DNA of 64,000 nt from Streptomyces physcomitrii (GCF_012273655.1 NZ_JAAWWP010000006.1:290749-354748); one strand, 5' to 3'; positions 44,528-52,953 are shown, counted from the stretch's first letter. Notes: generated by a model from the sequence alone, not told the origin. Numbers and translations are program-made.

Positions 44528-46552
44528 TCAGCTCGCCGAGGCGCAGGCCGTGCCGCCCACCGGTTCGGCGGAGAAGCGCTGCCACGGTGCCCAGCCGCTC
44601 GACGGGGCGGTCTGGGTACGGCTGGAGAGCCCGGCGCCCTCCGGTTCCATGGCGAGGACGGTGATCCGGCCGTCCGCCTCGGTCACCGGGGTCGGGGCGC
44701 ACTGCGCGGGTCCGCCGAACGTCTCCCAGGTGCTCCAGCCGCCCGAGGGCGTGGTCTGCCAGCGGTGCGACAGGTAGTCGTTGCCGGGGCCGACCGCGAA
44801 GACCTCCAATCGGCCGTCCGCGTTGCGGGTCACGGCGGGGGCGCCACCGGCGAAGGTGCCGAAGCCGGACCACGCGCTCCAGTCGCCGCCGGGGGAGGTC
44901 TGGTGCCGGTTGGCGATCTTGTCGCCGTAGGGGCCGAGCAGGAAGACCTCCAGTCGGCCGTCGGCGTTCGCGGCCACCACCGGGCGCCCGCTGGCCGGGC
45001 CGCCGAACTCCCGCCAGTCGCCCCAACTGCCGCCCGGCGTGCTCTGGTTCCGGTGGGAGACGCGGGCGCCACCGCGCTCGACGAAGAACACGTGCAGCCG
45101 CCCCGCGGCGTCGGCCGCCGCCGCGGGCGGGCTCGCCGCAGGGCCGCCGAAGCGCTCCTCCGGGCCCCAGTCGCCGCCCGGGGAGAGCTGCCTGCGGTGG
45201 GTCAACTGGGCGCCGCCGGGGGCGATTCCGAACATCTCCAGCCGGCCGTCCGCCGCCTTCACGACCGTCGGCGCGGCGCCCGCACGTCCGCCGAGGGCGC
45301 GCCAGGGGCCCCAGTCGCCGCCGGGGGAGGTGCGGCGGTGGAGCAGGGTGCCGTCGTCCTCGACGGCGAAGAGTTCGAGGGTGCCGTCCGCGTTCCGCGC
45401 GGCGGTGGGCACCGTGGCGAGGGTGTCCCCGAACTTCTCCCAGGGTCCCCAGCCGCCGTTCGGGGTGGTCTGGACGCGGCGGCGCAGACCCGGTCCTTCG
45501 GCTTCACGGGCGAAGACCTGCAGCCGCCCGTCGGCGCCCCGTACGGAGGACGGGTTCTGCGGGCCCTGCCAGAGCGGGGGAGTGGAGCGCCAGTGCAGCG
45601 GGGCGAGATGGAGGCCGTCCTGGAACCAGCCGCTGTGGGTGGCCCACCAGTCCTCGCCGTCCTGGACGATCTCGGGGGCGTGCGCGGGCAGATGGCCCGC
45701 GTACCCGTCGAGGGCGAAGCGGGTGGGGTCCTTGCTGCGGAAGACGTCGGTGCCCACATAGCCGTCGCCGCGCGGGCCGGTGAACAGATACCACCAGTCG
45801 CCGCGGTGCACCACGAACGGCGACTCGGTCACCGGGGCGGAGTTCTCCTTCGCGGTGGTGTCCGTGAAGGCGGTCTCCCGCTCGCTCCAGTGCACCAGGT
45901 CCTCACTGGTGCGGTACGCCACGATGTGGCTGCCGCCCTCGGGGGTCGCGGTGGCCGTGTAGTACATCACCCAGTGGTCGCCGACGCGGGTGACGAAGGG
46001 GTCGCGGGCCACCCAGCCGTCGCGGAAGAGCGGGCCGGAGGGGATCCGGGTCCAGTGCGAGAGGTCCTTGGAGGTGGCGAGGTTGATGGTGGCGTCCCGG
46101 TCCCCGCCGCCGCCCGAGTAGAACATGTAGTACGTGCCCTCGTGCTCGATCACATGCGGGGCCCAGAGGTGGTCCTCGCCGTAGTCGGGGTCGACGGTGA
46201 GCACCGGCTCCCGGGTGGTCCACGGGCCCTTCAGGCTCGGCGCGGTCGCATGGGCGAAGGTGTCCTCGCCGCTGGAGTCGGGTGCCTGCCCCGGCGGTGC
46301 CTCCTCGCCGGTGATGCCGTACATGTGCCAGGTCCCGTCGGGGCCCTTGATCACCGCGTGGTCGTTGAGGTAGCGGGAGGGGGTCTCGCCGGAGGTGTCG
46401 TAGACCTTCCGGACCGGCCCCGCGCCCACCCAGGTGAGGTCATCCCGCGCGTCGGCGGAGCGCGTACCCCCTGCGTCGGCGGGGCCCGCCCCGAGGGCGA
46501 GCGACAGGGTGAGCAGGGCCAGCCCGGCGACCGCGGCGCGCTTCACTCGCAT
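44528..46552 (-). CDS. Secreted GH43/GH32-like five-bladed glycosidase fused to seven-repeat PLL-type propeller
   Basis: The 674-residue protein has a signal peptide (cleavage near GPADAGGT) and a five-bladed-propeller glycosidase domain (about 40-345). Acidic residues stand at the expected positions: YLNDHAVI, ARDPFV and VTESPFV (D, D, E). The RDP motif recalls GH32 and the rest GH43. The C-terminal half holds seven repeats of about 45 residues with the pattern ADGRLEVF ... GGDWGPWERFGG, as in seven-bladed PLL-like fucose-binding lectins. The ATG at 46552 follows GGAGGAGAAC. The substrate is unknown; a furanoside polymer is likely. The operator and promoter upstream resemble those of the GH172 gene. 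Confidence 0.82.
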   Translation of the reverse strand: MRVKRAAVAGLALLTLSLALGAGPADAGGTRSADARDDLTWVGAGPVRKVYDTSGETPSRYLNDHAVIKGPDGTWHMYGITGEEAPPGQAPDSSGEDTFAHATAPSLKGPWTTREPVLTVDPDYGEDHLWAPHVIEHEGTYYMFYSGGGGDRDATINLATSKDLSHWTRIPSGPLFRDGWVARDPFVTRVGDHWVMYYTATATPEGGSHIVAYRTSEDLVHWSERETAFTDTTAKENSAPVTESPFVVHRGDWWYLFTGPRGDGYVGTDVFRSKDPTRFALDGYAGHLPAHAPEIVQDGEDWWATHSGWFQDGLHLAPLHWRSTPPLWQGPQNPSSVRGADGRLQVFAREAEGPGLRRRVQTTPNGGWGPWEKFGDTLATVPTAARNADGTLELFAVEDDGTLLHRRTSPGGDWGPWRALGGRAGAAPTVVKAADGRLEMFGIAPGGAQLTHRRQLSPGGDWGPEERFGGPAASPPAAAADAAGRLHVFFVERGGARVSHRNQSTPGGSWGDWREFGGPASGRPVVAANADGRLEVFLLGPYGDKIANRHQTSPGGDWSAWSGFGTFAGGAPAVTRNADGRLEVFAVGPGNDYLSHRWQTTPSGGWSTWETFGGPAQCAPTPVTEADGRITVLAMEPEGAGLSSRTQTAPSSGWAPWQRFSAEPVGGTACASAS

Positions 46553-46573
46553 GTTCTCCTCCGCCATCCACCC

Positions 46574-46589
46574 GAGAAATCGATTTCAG
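46574..46589. promoter_or_regulatory. ATCGAT-centred operator at the GH43/GH32-like promoter
   Basis: GAGAAATCGATTTCAG contains the perfect 12-base palindrome GAAATCGATTTC (46576-46587). It lies three bases downstream of the -10 box. The right half and following GCAAGTTAGGG are nearly identical to the GH172 region. Confidence 0.72.
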
Positions 46590-46592
46590 CGC

Positions 46593-46622
46593 AAGTTAGG
46601 GGCAGGACTGGGCCGGGGTCAA
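46593..46622 (-). promoter_or_regulatory. Promoter of the GH43/GH32-like gene
   Basis: Minus-strand TTGACC (46622-46617), 18-base spacer and TAACTT (46598-46593). Confidence 0.72.
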
Positions 46623-46752
46623 GACACCGGACCGGATCGCGTCACTCGGCCCCGCGCGGCAACGAGCCGTCAGGGCAGGCCGGTCTGGCCTGGAGCGGGG
46701 AGTGCGGTCCAGGCGCCGCGGAATCTCGAACGGTGAACGGCGCTTCTCCTGC

Positions 46753-47718
46753 TCAGCGCACCCTTCCCCGCCGCTTCAGCGGTACGCCCGGCATTTCCGG
46801 AGCAGGCAGCGGTGCGCCGTCGTAGCCCTTCACCTCGCCGAAGCGGGAACCCTCCATCCAGTCCGCACGGGCCTGTTCGATCTCCTCCTGGGACCGGCCG
46901 ACGAAGTTCCACCACATGATCAGCTCCTCCTCGAAAGGCTCGCCGCCGAGCAGCATGAGTCCGCTGTCGGAGCCGGCGCGCAGGTCGAGGGCGTCCCGGC
47001 CGCAGCCGAGGTAGAGCATCGAACCGGGGGTGACGGGAACGCCGTCCACGAAGGTCTCGCCGGACATGCAGAGCACGCCGTACTCGAAGTCGGGGACCAG
47101 CGGGAGGCGGGCCTCGGTACCCGCCGCGAGGGCGAGGTCCGCGCCGACGAGCGGGGTGTAGGTGGTGCCGGGGGAGGCGGCGCCGTCGAGTTCGCCGAGG
47201 AGGACGGTCGCCCGCAGGCCCGGGGCGGTGACCACGGGCAGCTCGGCGTGGTGCTCGAACTTCGGCTCCGTGTGGCGGTCGGAGTCCGGCAGGGCCACCC
47301 AGAGCTGGGCGCCGTGCAGATAGCGGGCGTGCGACCTGGGGCTCTCCTCGGAGTGGCTGATCGCGCGTCCCGAGGTCATCAGGCCCAGTTCGCGCGGCCG
47401 GATCGTCTGGAGGCTGCCGGTGGAGTCGCGGTGGAGCACCTCGCCCTCGTGCAGCCAGCTGACCGTCTGCAGGCCGATGTGCGGGTGCGGCGGAACCTGC
47501 ATGCCCGGCTCGTCGGCGATGTCGTCGGGGCCGTAGTGGTCGACGAAGGCCCAGGCGCCGATCATGCGGCGGCCGAGGTTGGGCAGCAGCCTGCGGACCT
47601 CGGTGGACTCGCCGAGTCGTACCGCGCGGGGGCTCAGCAACTCGCGTACCGGCTCGGCGACGACGAAGCCCCGTCCACCGCAGGTGCTCGGTACGGCCTG
47701 GCGTTCAAGGTTGCTCAT
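46753..47718 (-). CDS. Pirin-family protein
   Basis: The 321-residue bicupin has the pirin metal-site motif VPPHPHIGLQTVSWLHEGEVLHRDS (His, His, His, Glu in PHPHIG and HEGE) and the second signature MTSGRAISHSEE. Bacterial pirins bind iron and have been linked to quercetin 2,3-dioxygenase activity or to redox regulation; the role here is unknown. The ATG at 47718 begins MSNLERQAV. It lies upstream of the GH43/GH32-like gene on the same strand, but that gene has its own promoter. Confidence 0.92.
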   Translation of the reverse strand: MSNLERQAVPSTCGGRGFVVAEPVRELLSPRAVRLGESTEVRRLLPNLGRRMIGAWAFVDHYGPDDIADEPGMQVPPHPHIGLQTVSWLHEGEVLHRDSTGSLQTIRPRELGLMTSGRAISHSEESPRSHARYLHGAQLWVALPDSDRHTEPKFEHHAELPVVTAPGLRATVLLGELDGAASPGTTYTPLVGADLALAAGTEARLPLVPDFEYGVLCMSGETFVDGVPVTPGSMLYLGCGRDALDLRAGSDSGLMLLGGEPFEEELIMWWNFVGRSQEEIEQARADWMEGSRFGEVKGYDGAPLPAPEMPGVPLKRRGRVR

Positions 47719-48102
47719 GGGCCCACGGTAGTGCTGCCGGTCCGGTGAGCGGGGTCCGGCGCCCCGTTCGGGGAGGGGCGCACCAGGGTGCGGCTCGGGG
47801 GCGCGCGCTCCATGCGCCGGATCCGACGGCGCGAGGGCCGACTCGCGGAGGCCGACGGGCACCCGACGGGCACGGTACGGCTCGCGATGCCCAAGGGTGC
47901 GCAGCCCGCGGCGCGCGACCCTGAGAAGCGGCGCGCGACGCACAGCGGAAAGCCGCGGCCGGTACGGGGAAACCGCAGTCGGAGCGGGGAAAGGGTGCGG
48001 AAACGCGCGGGCGTAGGTGTGCACGGTGGGGGCTGACGGCGTGACAGGTTTTCGCCCGTGTTCTAGGAAGGTCCCACCGAGGAGAAAGAAGTGTCAACGG
48101 TC

Positions 48103-48118
48103 GGGGAATCGATTTCCC
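48103..48118. promoter_or_regulatory. ATCGAT-centred operator candidate upstream of the GH93-like gene
   Basis: GGGGAATCGATTTCCC is symmetric at seven of eight positions and shares AATCGATTTC with the sites at 43362 and 46574. It is 240 bases from the gene start and lies inside a possible 10-codon leader frame, so its target is less certain. Confidence 0.5.
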
Positions 48119-48269
48119 CGTAGGCGACCGGGACCCCGCGGCTCGTCGCAGGGGCTGTGCCCGGTGCGGGTACGGATCCAAGTGCCGCCCGCCGACGTGG
48201 AGTTGCCGTCCCTTCCCGGCCCGGTCTCCGCCCGGGACCCCGTGCAAATGCGGAGCACCGCACTCTGTA

Positions 48270-48277
48270 CAACGTTG
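48270..48277. promoter_or_regulatory. CAACGTTG palindrome upstream of the GH93-like gene
   Basis: The palindrome lies in TGTACAACGTTGCACG and shares its core with GACAACGTTGTC at 36041. It may be a second LacI-type operator 80 bases before the gene. Confidence 0.4.
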
Positions 48278-48359
48278 CACGGAGCCCTTACTTTCAGCTT
48301 CTGTACGGCGGGGGCCGTCAGCGTTCTTTCCATCGACTTTTCCATCGACTGGAGGGCAC

Positions 48360-49601
48360 GTGCAGTACGGATTTCTCTCCCTCAGAACTCTCAGATCTCC
48401 CAGTTCCCACGGATCCCACTCGTCTCATCGGCCCCGGTGGCGGAATTCCCTGAGGTCGCTGCGCTCTCTCGGCCTTCTCGCCCTGCTGTCCGTGCTGCTG
48501 CTCGGGCAGATTCCGCCCGCCGCGGCCGCGACCGGCACCCCGCTGCGTACGGACACCGGCCTGTACCCGCGCGCGATCCGCCTGGAGCACAGCGGCTCTG
48601 CCAACGGGCGCGTCCTCGCCTCCGTGGTCACCTTCCAGGGCAACAACGGACTCGGCGCGATCCACGAGAGCACCGACGGCGGCGCGAGTTTCGCGCAGGT
48701 CGGTGCCGTCGCCGATCCGGAGGCCGCGGGCGGGCAGGGTCTGTGCTGCTCGACGCTGTACGAACTGCCGCAGCAGGTGGGCGAGTTGCCCGCCGGAACC
48801 CTGCTCTGGTCGGCCTCCGTCGGTCAGGACGAGCCCGGGCGCAGAATGGCGATCAGGGTCTTCCGCAGCAACGACATCGGCCGCAGCTGGCAGTACCTGT
48901 CCACGGTCGCCGCCGCGCCCAACGACCGCGGCCTGTGGGAGCCGGAGTTCTCCGTCGACGCCGAGGGCAACCTGGTCTGCCACTACTCGGACGAGACGGA
49001 CGGGGTGCACAGCCAGAAGCTCGTCGCGGCGCGCACCTCGGACGGTCTCACCTGGACGGGGCACCACGACACCCTCGCGAGCGGACTGAACTCGGACCGG
49101 CCCGGCATGGCCGTGGTGCGCAGGCTGCCCAGCGGTACGTACTTCATGAGCTACGAGATCTGCGCGGCGGCCGGGCAGTACGCCTGCGTCGTGCACTACC
49201 GGACCTCACCGGACGGCTGGAACTGGGGCAGCCCGACCGACCTGGGGATCCGGCCGGAGACCGCCGACGGCAAGTACTTCAAGCACGCCCCGACCGTCGC
49301 CTGGGCGCCCGAACCGGGCAATCCCCAGGGGAAGTTGCTGCTCGTCGGCCAGGTCATGTACAACCGCGACGGCTCGGTGGCCGCCGGGAGCGGCAAGACC
49401 GTGTGGACCAACAGCGCCTCGGGCAACGGCGCCTGGCGGGAGATCGCGGCTCCGGTCGCCGTCAGCTTCACCACGGTCGACTTCTGCCCCAACTACAGTT
49501 CCGCGCTGCTGCCTTCGGCCGACGGTGCGCAGGTCCTGGAGGTCGCCACCGACTGGGACGGCGGCGTCTGCAAGCCCTACTTCGCGACCGGCGCCAGCTG
49601 A
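48360..49601 (+). CDS. Secreted sialidase-fold glycosidase, GH93-like (exo-arabinanase candidate)
   Basis: The 413-residue protein has a long signal region (hydrophobic LGLLALLSVLLLGQIPPAAAA) and a six-bladed BNR/sialidase-type propeller. Asp-box-like turns appear in STDGGASF, SNDIGRSW and SPDGWNWG. It lacks the Arg-triad context of true sialidases and reads more like GH93 exo-alpha-1,5-L-arabinanases (GLWEPEFSVDAEGNLVCHYSDE, RPGMAVVRRLPSGTYFMSYE; the glutamates in WEPE and SYE are candidate catalytic residues). Next to an ABC importer and a GH43 gene, arabinan as substrate is plausible. The GTG at 48360 closely follows GGAGG. Confidence 0.7.
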   Translation: MQYGFLSLRTLRSPSSHGSHSSHRPRWRNSLRSLRSLGLLALLSVLLLGQIPPAAAATGTPLRTDTGLYPRAIRLEHSGSANGRVLASVVTFQGNNGLGAIHESTDGGASFAQVGAVADPEAAGGQGLCCSTLYELPQQVGELPAGTLLWSASVGQDEPGRRMAIRVFRSNDIGRSWQYLSTVAAAPNDRGLWEPEFSVDAEGNLVCHYSDETDGVHSQKLVAARTSDGLTWTGHHDTLASGLNSDRPGMAVVRRLPSGTYFMSYEICAAAGQYACVVHYRTSPDGWNWGSPTDLGIRPETADGKYFKHAPTVAWAPEPGNPQGKLLLVGQVMYNRDGSVAAGSGKTVWTNSASGNGAWREIAAPVAVSFTTVDFCPNYSSALLPSADGAQVLEVATDWDGGVCKPYFATGAS

Positions 49602-49626
49602 GCGGCAGTTGAGCGGTCGTCCTGAC

Positions 49627-49673
49627 CACCGGGCCCGTCTCCACACGCGATGTGGTTGAAGACGGGCCCGGTG
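49627..49673. terminator. Strong bidirectional terminator
   Basis: CACCGGGCCCGTCT (49627-49640) pairs perfectly with 49660-49673. A second hairpin, CCACA-CGCGA-TGTGG (49641-49655), lies in the loop. It sits between the convergent GH93-like gene and the second ABC operon. Confidence 0.85.
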
Positions 49674-49724
49674 CAACGGAGTTGGGGCATCCGTCACCTG
49701 CCCCACCGCAGCGGGGCAGCGGCC

Positions 49725-50666
49725 TCACTGGCCGCCGAGACCCGTGGTGGCCACCGACTTCACGATCTGCCGCTGGAAGAAGAGGAAGACCAGGACCAGG
49801 GGGAGTGCGGCCAGCATCGCGGTCGCCATGGTCTGCGCGTACTGCACCCCGTAGGCGTTCTTCACCGCGGTGATGCCGACCGGCAGGGTCATCAGATTCG
49901 GGTCGGAGGTGGAGACGAAGGGCCACAGGAAGTTGTTCCAGGCGCCGATGAAGACGAAGACCGCGACGGCGGCCAGCATGGGCCGGGAGAGCGGCAGCAG
50001 CACCGACCAGAAGACGCGCCAGTGGCCCGCGCCGTCGATCCGGGCGGCCTCCTCCAACTCCCTCGGCAGCGAGTCGAAGTGCTTCTTCAGGATGAAGACC
50101 ATCACCGGCGCCACCGTCTGCGGCAGGATCACCGCCGCATAGGTGTCGGCGATGCCGAGGGTGATCATCTGCCGGAACCAGGGCACGATGAGCAGCTGCG
50201 GGGGAACGAGCACCGCCGCCACGGTGAGGGCGAACAGCACCCGGCGGCCCCGGAACAGCGTCCGGGAGAAGGCGTACCCGGCCATCGCCGAGACCGCGAC
50301 GGTGAGCACGGTGACCGCGGTGGCGACGGCGAAGCTGTTGAACATCCACAGCGGCAGGTCGCCCCGGCTGATCACCTCGGAGAACCGGTCGAGGGTGAAA
50401 CCCGAGCGCGGCCAGAGCCAGTGCTCCGGATCGCTGGCGTCCTGCTCGGACTTGAGGGCGGTCAGCACGCCCCAGCCGAGCGGCAGCAGCCAGGTCGAGG
50501 CGAAGAGCAGCAGCGCGGCGAGCGCGAGCACCCGGGCCAGGCGGCTCTGCCCGAGGGCCGGCGAGCGGCGTGCGTGCGGCTCGGTCCCGCGCGCCGGGCG
50601 GCGGCGCCCGGGGGCCGTCGGGGTCGTCTCGCCGGTGCCGTGCAGGGGCGGATGCGTGGTGGTCAT
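49725..50666 (-). CDS. Carbohydrate ABC transporter permease (MalG type), second importer
   Basis: The 313-residue permease has a hydrophilic N-terminal tail of about 40 residues and six predicted helices. The EAA loop reads ELEEAARIDGAGHWRVFWSVLLPL. The ATG at 50666 overlaps the stop of the MalF-type gene (ATGA). It is the last gene of the operon GH2, binding protein, permease, permease. A strong hairpin follows the stop. Without an ATPase gene it should depend on a shared MsiK-like ATPase. Confidence 0.93.
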   Translation of the reverse strand: MTTTHPPLHGTGETTPTAPGRRRPARGTEPHARRSPALGQSRLARVLALAALLLFASTWLLPLGWGVLTALKSEQDASDPEHWLWPRSGFTLDRFSEVISRGDLPLWMFNSFAVATAVTVLTVAVSAMAGYAFSRTLFRGRRVLFALTVAAVLVPPQLLIVPWFRQMITLGIADTYAAVILPQTVAPVMVFILKKHFDSLPRELEEAARIDGAGHWRVFWSVLLPLSRPMLAAVAVFVFIGAWNNFLWPFVSTSDPNLMTLPVGITAVKNAYGVQYAQTMATAMLAALPLVLVFLFFQRQIVKSVATTGLGGQ

Positions 50667-51574
50667 GACTGCTTCTCCCGGCGGCGGAGGACCGCGAACT
50701 GCGCGGCGGAGGCGAGGAGGACGAGGGCGAAGAAGAGGTAGCTGATCGCGGAGGCGTAGCCCAGGCGGTAGCCGGTGAAGCCCACGTCGTAGAGGTACTC
50801 GATGACCGGGCGGGTGGAGTTGTTCGGGCCGCCCTTGGTGAGCAGGTACACCTGGTCGAAGACCTTCAGCGAGGCGAGGATCTGCAGCACCGTGATCACC
50901 CCGGTCATCCGGCTGAGCTGGGGCAGGGTGATCGACCACAGGCGGCGCCAGGCGCCGGCGCCGTCGATGGCGGCGGCCTCGTAGAGGTGGTCCGGGATGG
51001 CCTGGAGGGCGGCGAGGTAGAGCAGGAAGTTGAAGCCCACCGTCCACCACAGGGTCGCGAGCACGATCGCCCACATCGCCACCGACTCGTCGCTCAGCCA
51101 TGCCACCCCGTCCAGGCCGACCGCGCCGAGGAGGTGGTTGTACAGGCCGAGATCGGGCTGGTAGAGCCAGAGCCACAGCAGGCTCACCACGCCGACCGGC
51201 AGCAGATAGGGGGCGAAGAAGGCGAGCCGCCACACCCACTGGCCGGGCAGACCGGTGTGCACGAGCAGTGCCATGCCGAGCGCCACCGCCACCAGCGGGA
51301 CCGTGGAGAAGAGGGTGAACAGCAGGGTGTGCCCGAGCGAGCGCCACATCTCCTCGTCGCCCAGCGCCTCCCGGAAGTTGTCCAGGCCGATGAAGGAGGG
51401 GTCGTGCGCCGACAGGGAGGCGTCCGTCAGGCTCATCCACAGCCCCTGCGCCATCGGCCAGACCATGAAGAGGCCGAAGAGCACCAGGAAGGGCAGGGCG
51501 AAGAGCAGGCCCGGCGGAAGGGTGCGGCGGGCCGGCCGGGAGCCGGTGCGCGCCGAAGCGGGGGGAGAGGACAT
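50663..51574 (-). CDS. Carbohydrate ABC transporter permease (MalF type), second importer
   Basis: The 303-residue protein has six predicted helices, the EAA loop LYEAAAIDGAGAWRRLWSITLPQ and the TKGGPNNSTRPVIEYLYDVGF segment typical of CUT1 MalF-like subunits. A GGAGG site precedes the ATG at 51574. It is 32 bases after the binding-protein gene and overlaps the following permease gene by four bases. Confidence 0.93.
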   Translation of the reverse strand: MSSPPASARTGSRPARRTLPPGLLFALPFLVLFGLFMVWPMAQGLWMSLTDASLSAHDPSFIGLDNFREALGDEEMWRSLGHTLLFTLFSTVPLVAVALGMALLVHTGLPGQWVWRLAFFAPYLLPVGVVSLLWLWLYQPDLGLYNHLLGAVGLDGVAWLSDESVAMWAIVLATLWWTVGFNFLLYLAALQAIPDHLYEAAAIDGAGAWRRLWSITLPQLSRMTGVITVLQILASLKVFDQVYLLTKGGPNNSTRPVIEYLYDVGFTGYRLGYASAISYLFFALVLLASAAQFAVLRRREKQS

Positions 51575-51606
51575 CGTCGTGCCTCCTGCGCGGGGCGGAC
51601 CGGCCC

Positions 51607-52953
51607 TCAGGCCGGACTGGGCTTGGAGAGGAAGGAGTTGAGGCGCCGCACCATGGCGCGGGCCGCGCGGTCCGGGGCCAGACCGTCGAGCAGAGCCTGC
51701 TGGAGCACCTGCGACATGGCGTTCTGGAAGTCCGATCCGGCACCGGCGAACCAGGCCGAGGGGTCGAGGACCACATGCTCCTGCGCGGCCAGGTAGTGCG
51801 CCTGCGGCTGGAGCCCGGCGTAGGCCTTGGTGCGGGTGACCGGCCGGTACGCGGGGATGTGCCCGGCCCTCGCCCAGACCCGCGAGGCCTTGAGCAGGGC
51901 GGCCACCGCCCGGTGGGTGCGTTCGCAACGGCCCTTGTCGGCGTCGGGGCGGCGGGGCAGCACGAAGGCGTGCGAGTCGGCGTAGACGGCGGGGGTGCCG
52001 AAGACGGTCGGGAAGGAGGCGGCGCCCACCTTCTTGTCGGCCGCCCGGTAGGTGGCCAGCTCCCAGTCGCCGGAGAGGGTCATCGCGGTCTGCTTGTTGG
52101 TGAAGGAGGCGATGCCCGAGAAGTAGTCGAGGCTCTTGGGGTTGGCGCGGCCGTCGACCAGCTTGGCCATGAAGGCGATGACCTCGGCCATCCGGTCCTC
52201 GTCGATCTCGGCGGGGCCGCCCTCGGGCAGCGCGAGGCGCCCCCCGGTCTGCCGGTACAGGCCGTAGAAGAGCCGCCAGCACTGGGAGGGGTCGTTGACG
52301 TAGCCGAAGGCGATGCCCTGTTTCCCGGAGGCCTTCGCCAGCTCCCGGCCCGCCGCGAGGAAGCGCTCCGGGGAGGAGAAGGCCTCGGTGTCCAGGGCGC
52401 CGTCCGAGGTCAACAGGCCTGCCTTCGCGGCGGGTTCGGGGTGGTAGAAGACGATGAAGGGGTGGGTGTCCAGGGGCACCGCGTACAGGCGGTCCTGGTA
52501 CTGGGTGCGGCCCCACACCGCCTCGGAGAAGTCCTCGCGCCGCACGCCGTACGCGGCCAGCTCCGCCGTGTCCCAGGGGTCCAGCAGCCCGGTCGGCGCA
52601 TAGCCCGCGAGCCGGGAGACATGGCAGACCGCGAGGTCGGGGCCGCGGCCGCCCGCCGAGGCCATGGCCAGCTTGGTGTAGTAGGGGGTGCCCCATTCGA
52701 GGACGGTGCGTTCCAGGCGGGTGCCGGGCATGTCCTCGCGGGCGGCGTCGCGCATCTCGTTGAACAGCCCGCCGTCGGCGCCGCTGAACAGGTCCCACAG
52801 CCGCACCGTGCCCTCGTCCGAGGCGAGCGCGGCCCCGCAGCCGCTGAGCGAGCCGCCGGTGAGCAGCGCCCCGGCGGAGGCGAGGGACGCGGTGAGCAGG
52901 CGGCGCCGGGAGGTGTGCGCGGGTTCTCCCGGGCCCGAGGGGAGTGCACTCAT
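51607..52953 (-). CDS. Extracellular solute-binding lipoprotein, second importer
   Basis: The 448-residue family 1 binding protein has a combined twin-arginine and lipoprotein signal (TSRRRLLTASLASAG, lipobox GGSLSGCG with Cys about 39). The mature part has the usual lobes (GGRGPDLAVCHVSRLAGYAPTGLLDPW, FTNKQTAMTLSGDWELATY). It captures a sugar for the following two permeases. AGGAGGG precedes the ATG at 52953. It is 74 bases after the GH2 gene on the same strand and probably shares the operator-controlled promoter near 54908. Arabino-oligosaccharide is the best context-based guess for the ligand. Confidence 0.92.
   Translation of the reverse strand: MSALPSGPGEPAHTSRRRLLTASLASAGALLTGGSLSGCGAALASDEGTVRLWDLFSGADGGLFNEMRDAAREDMPGTRLERTVLEWGTPYYTKLAMASAGGRGPDLAVCHVSRLAGYAPTGLLDPWDTAELAAYGVRREDFSEAVWGRTQYQDRLYAVPLDTHPFIVFYHPEPAAKAGLLTSDGALDTEAFSSPERFLAAGRELAKASGKQGIAFGYVNDPSQCWRLFYGLYRQTGGRLALPEGGPAEIDEDRMAEVIAFMAKLVDGRANPKSLDYFSGIASFTNKQTAMTLSGDWELATYRAADKKVGAASFPTVFGTPAVYADSHAFVLPRRPDADKGRCERTHRAVAALLKASRVWARAGHIPAYRPVTRTKAYAGLQPQAHYLAAQEHVVLDPSAWFAGAGSDFQNAMSQVLQQALLDGLAPDRAARAMVRRLNSFLSKPSPA

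Larger units (their letters stand above)
47719..48359. other. Long divergent intergenic region before the GH93-like gene
   Basis: These 641 bases hold no gene with convincing coding character. Features seen: a weak promoter-like GTGACA (48041-48046) N17 TAGGAA; the sequence GAGGAGAAAGAA before GTG 48091, which opens a 10-codon frame to TAG 48123; an ATCGAT palindrome inside that frame (48103-48118); and a CAACGTTG palindrome at 48270-48277. The leader of the GH93-like gene may start from either side of these elements. Confidence 0.5.

Noticed and set aside
48360..49601. True sialidase (neuraminidase)
   Set aside because: The sialidase fold and Asp-box-like turns are present, but the FRIP-type N-terminal arginine motif is not seen and the neighbours suggest arabinan use.
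48017..49612. 531-codon frame overlapping the GH93-like gene in another frame
   Set aside because: The N-terminal part is non-coding leader and the rest is a shifted frame of the GH93-like gene.
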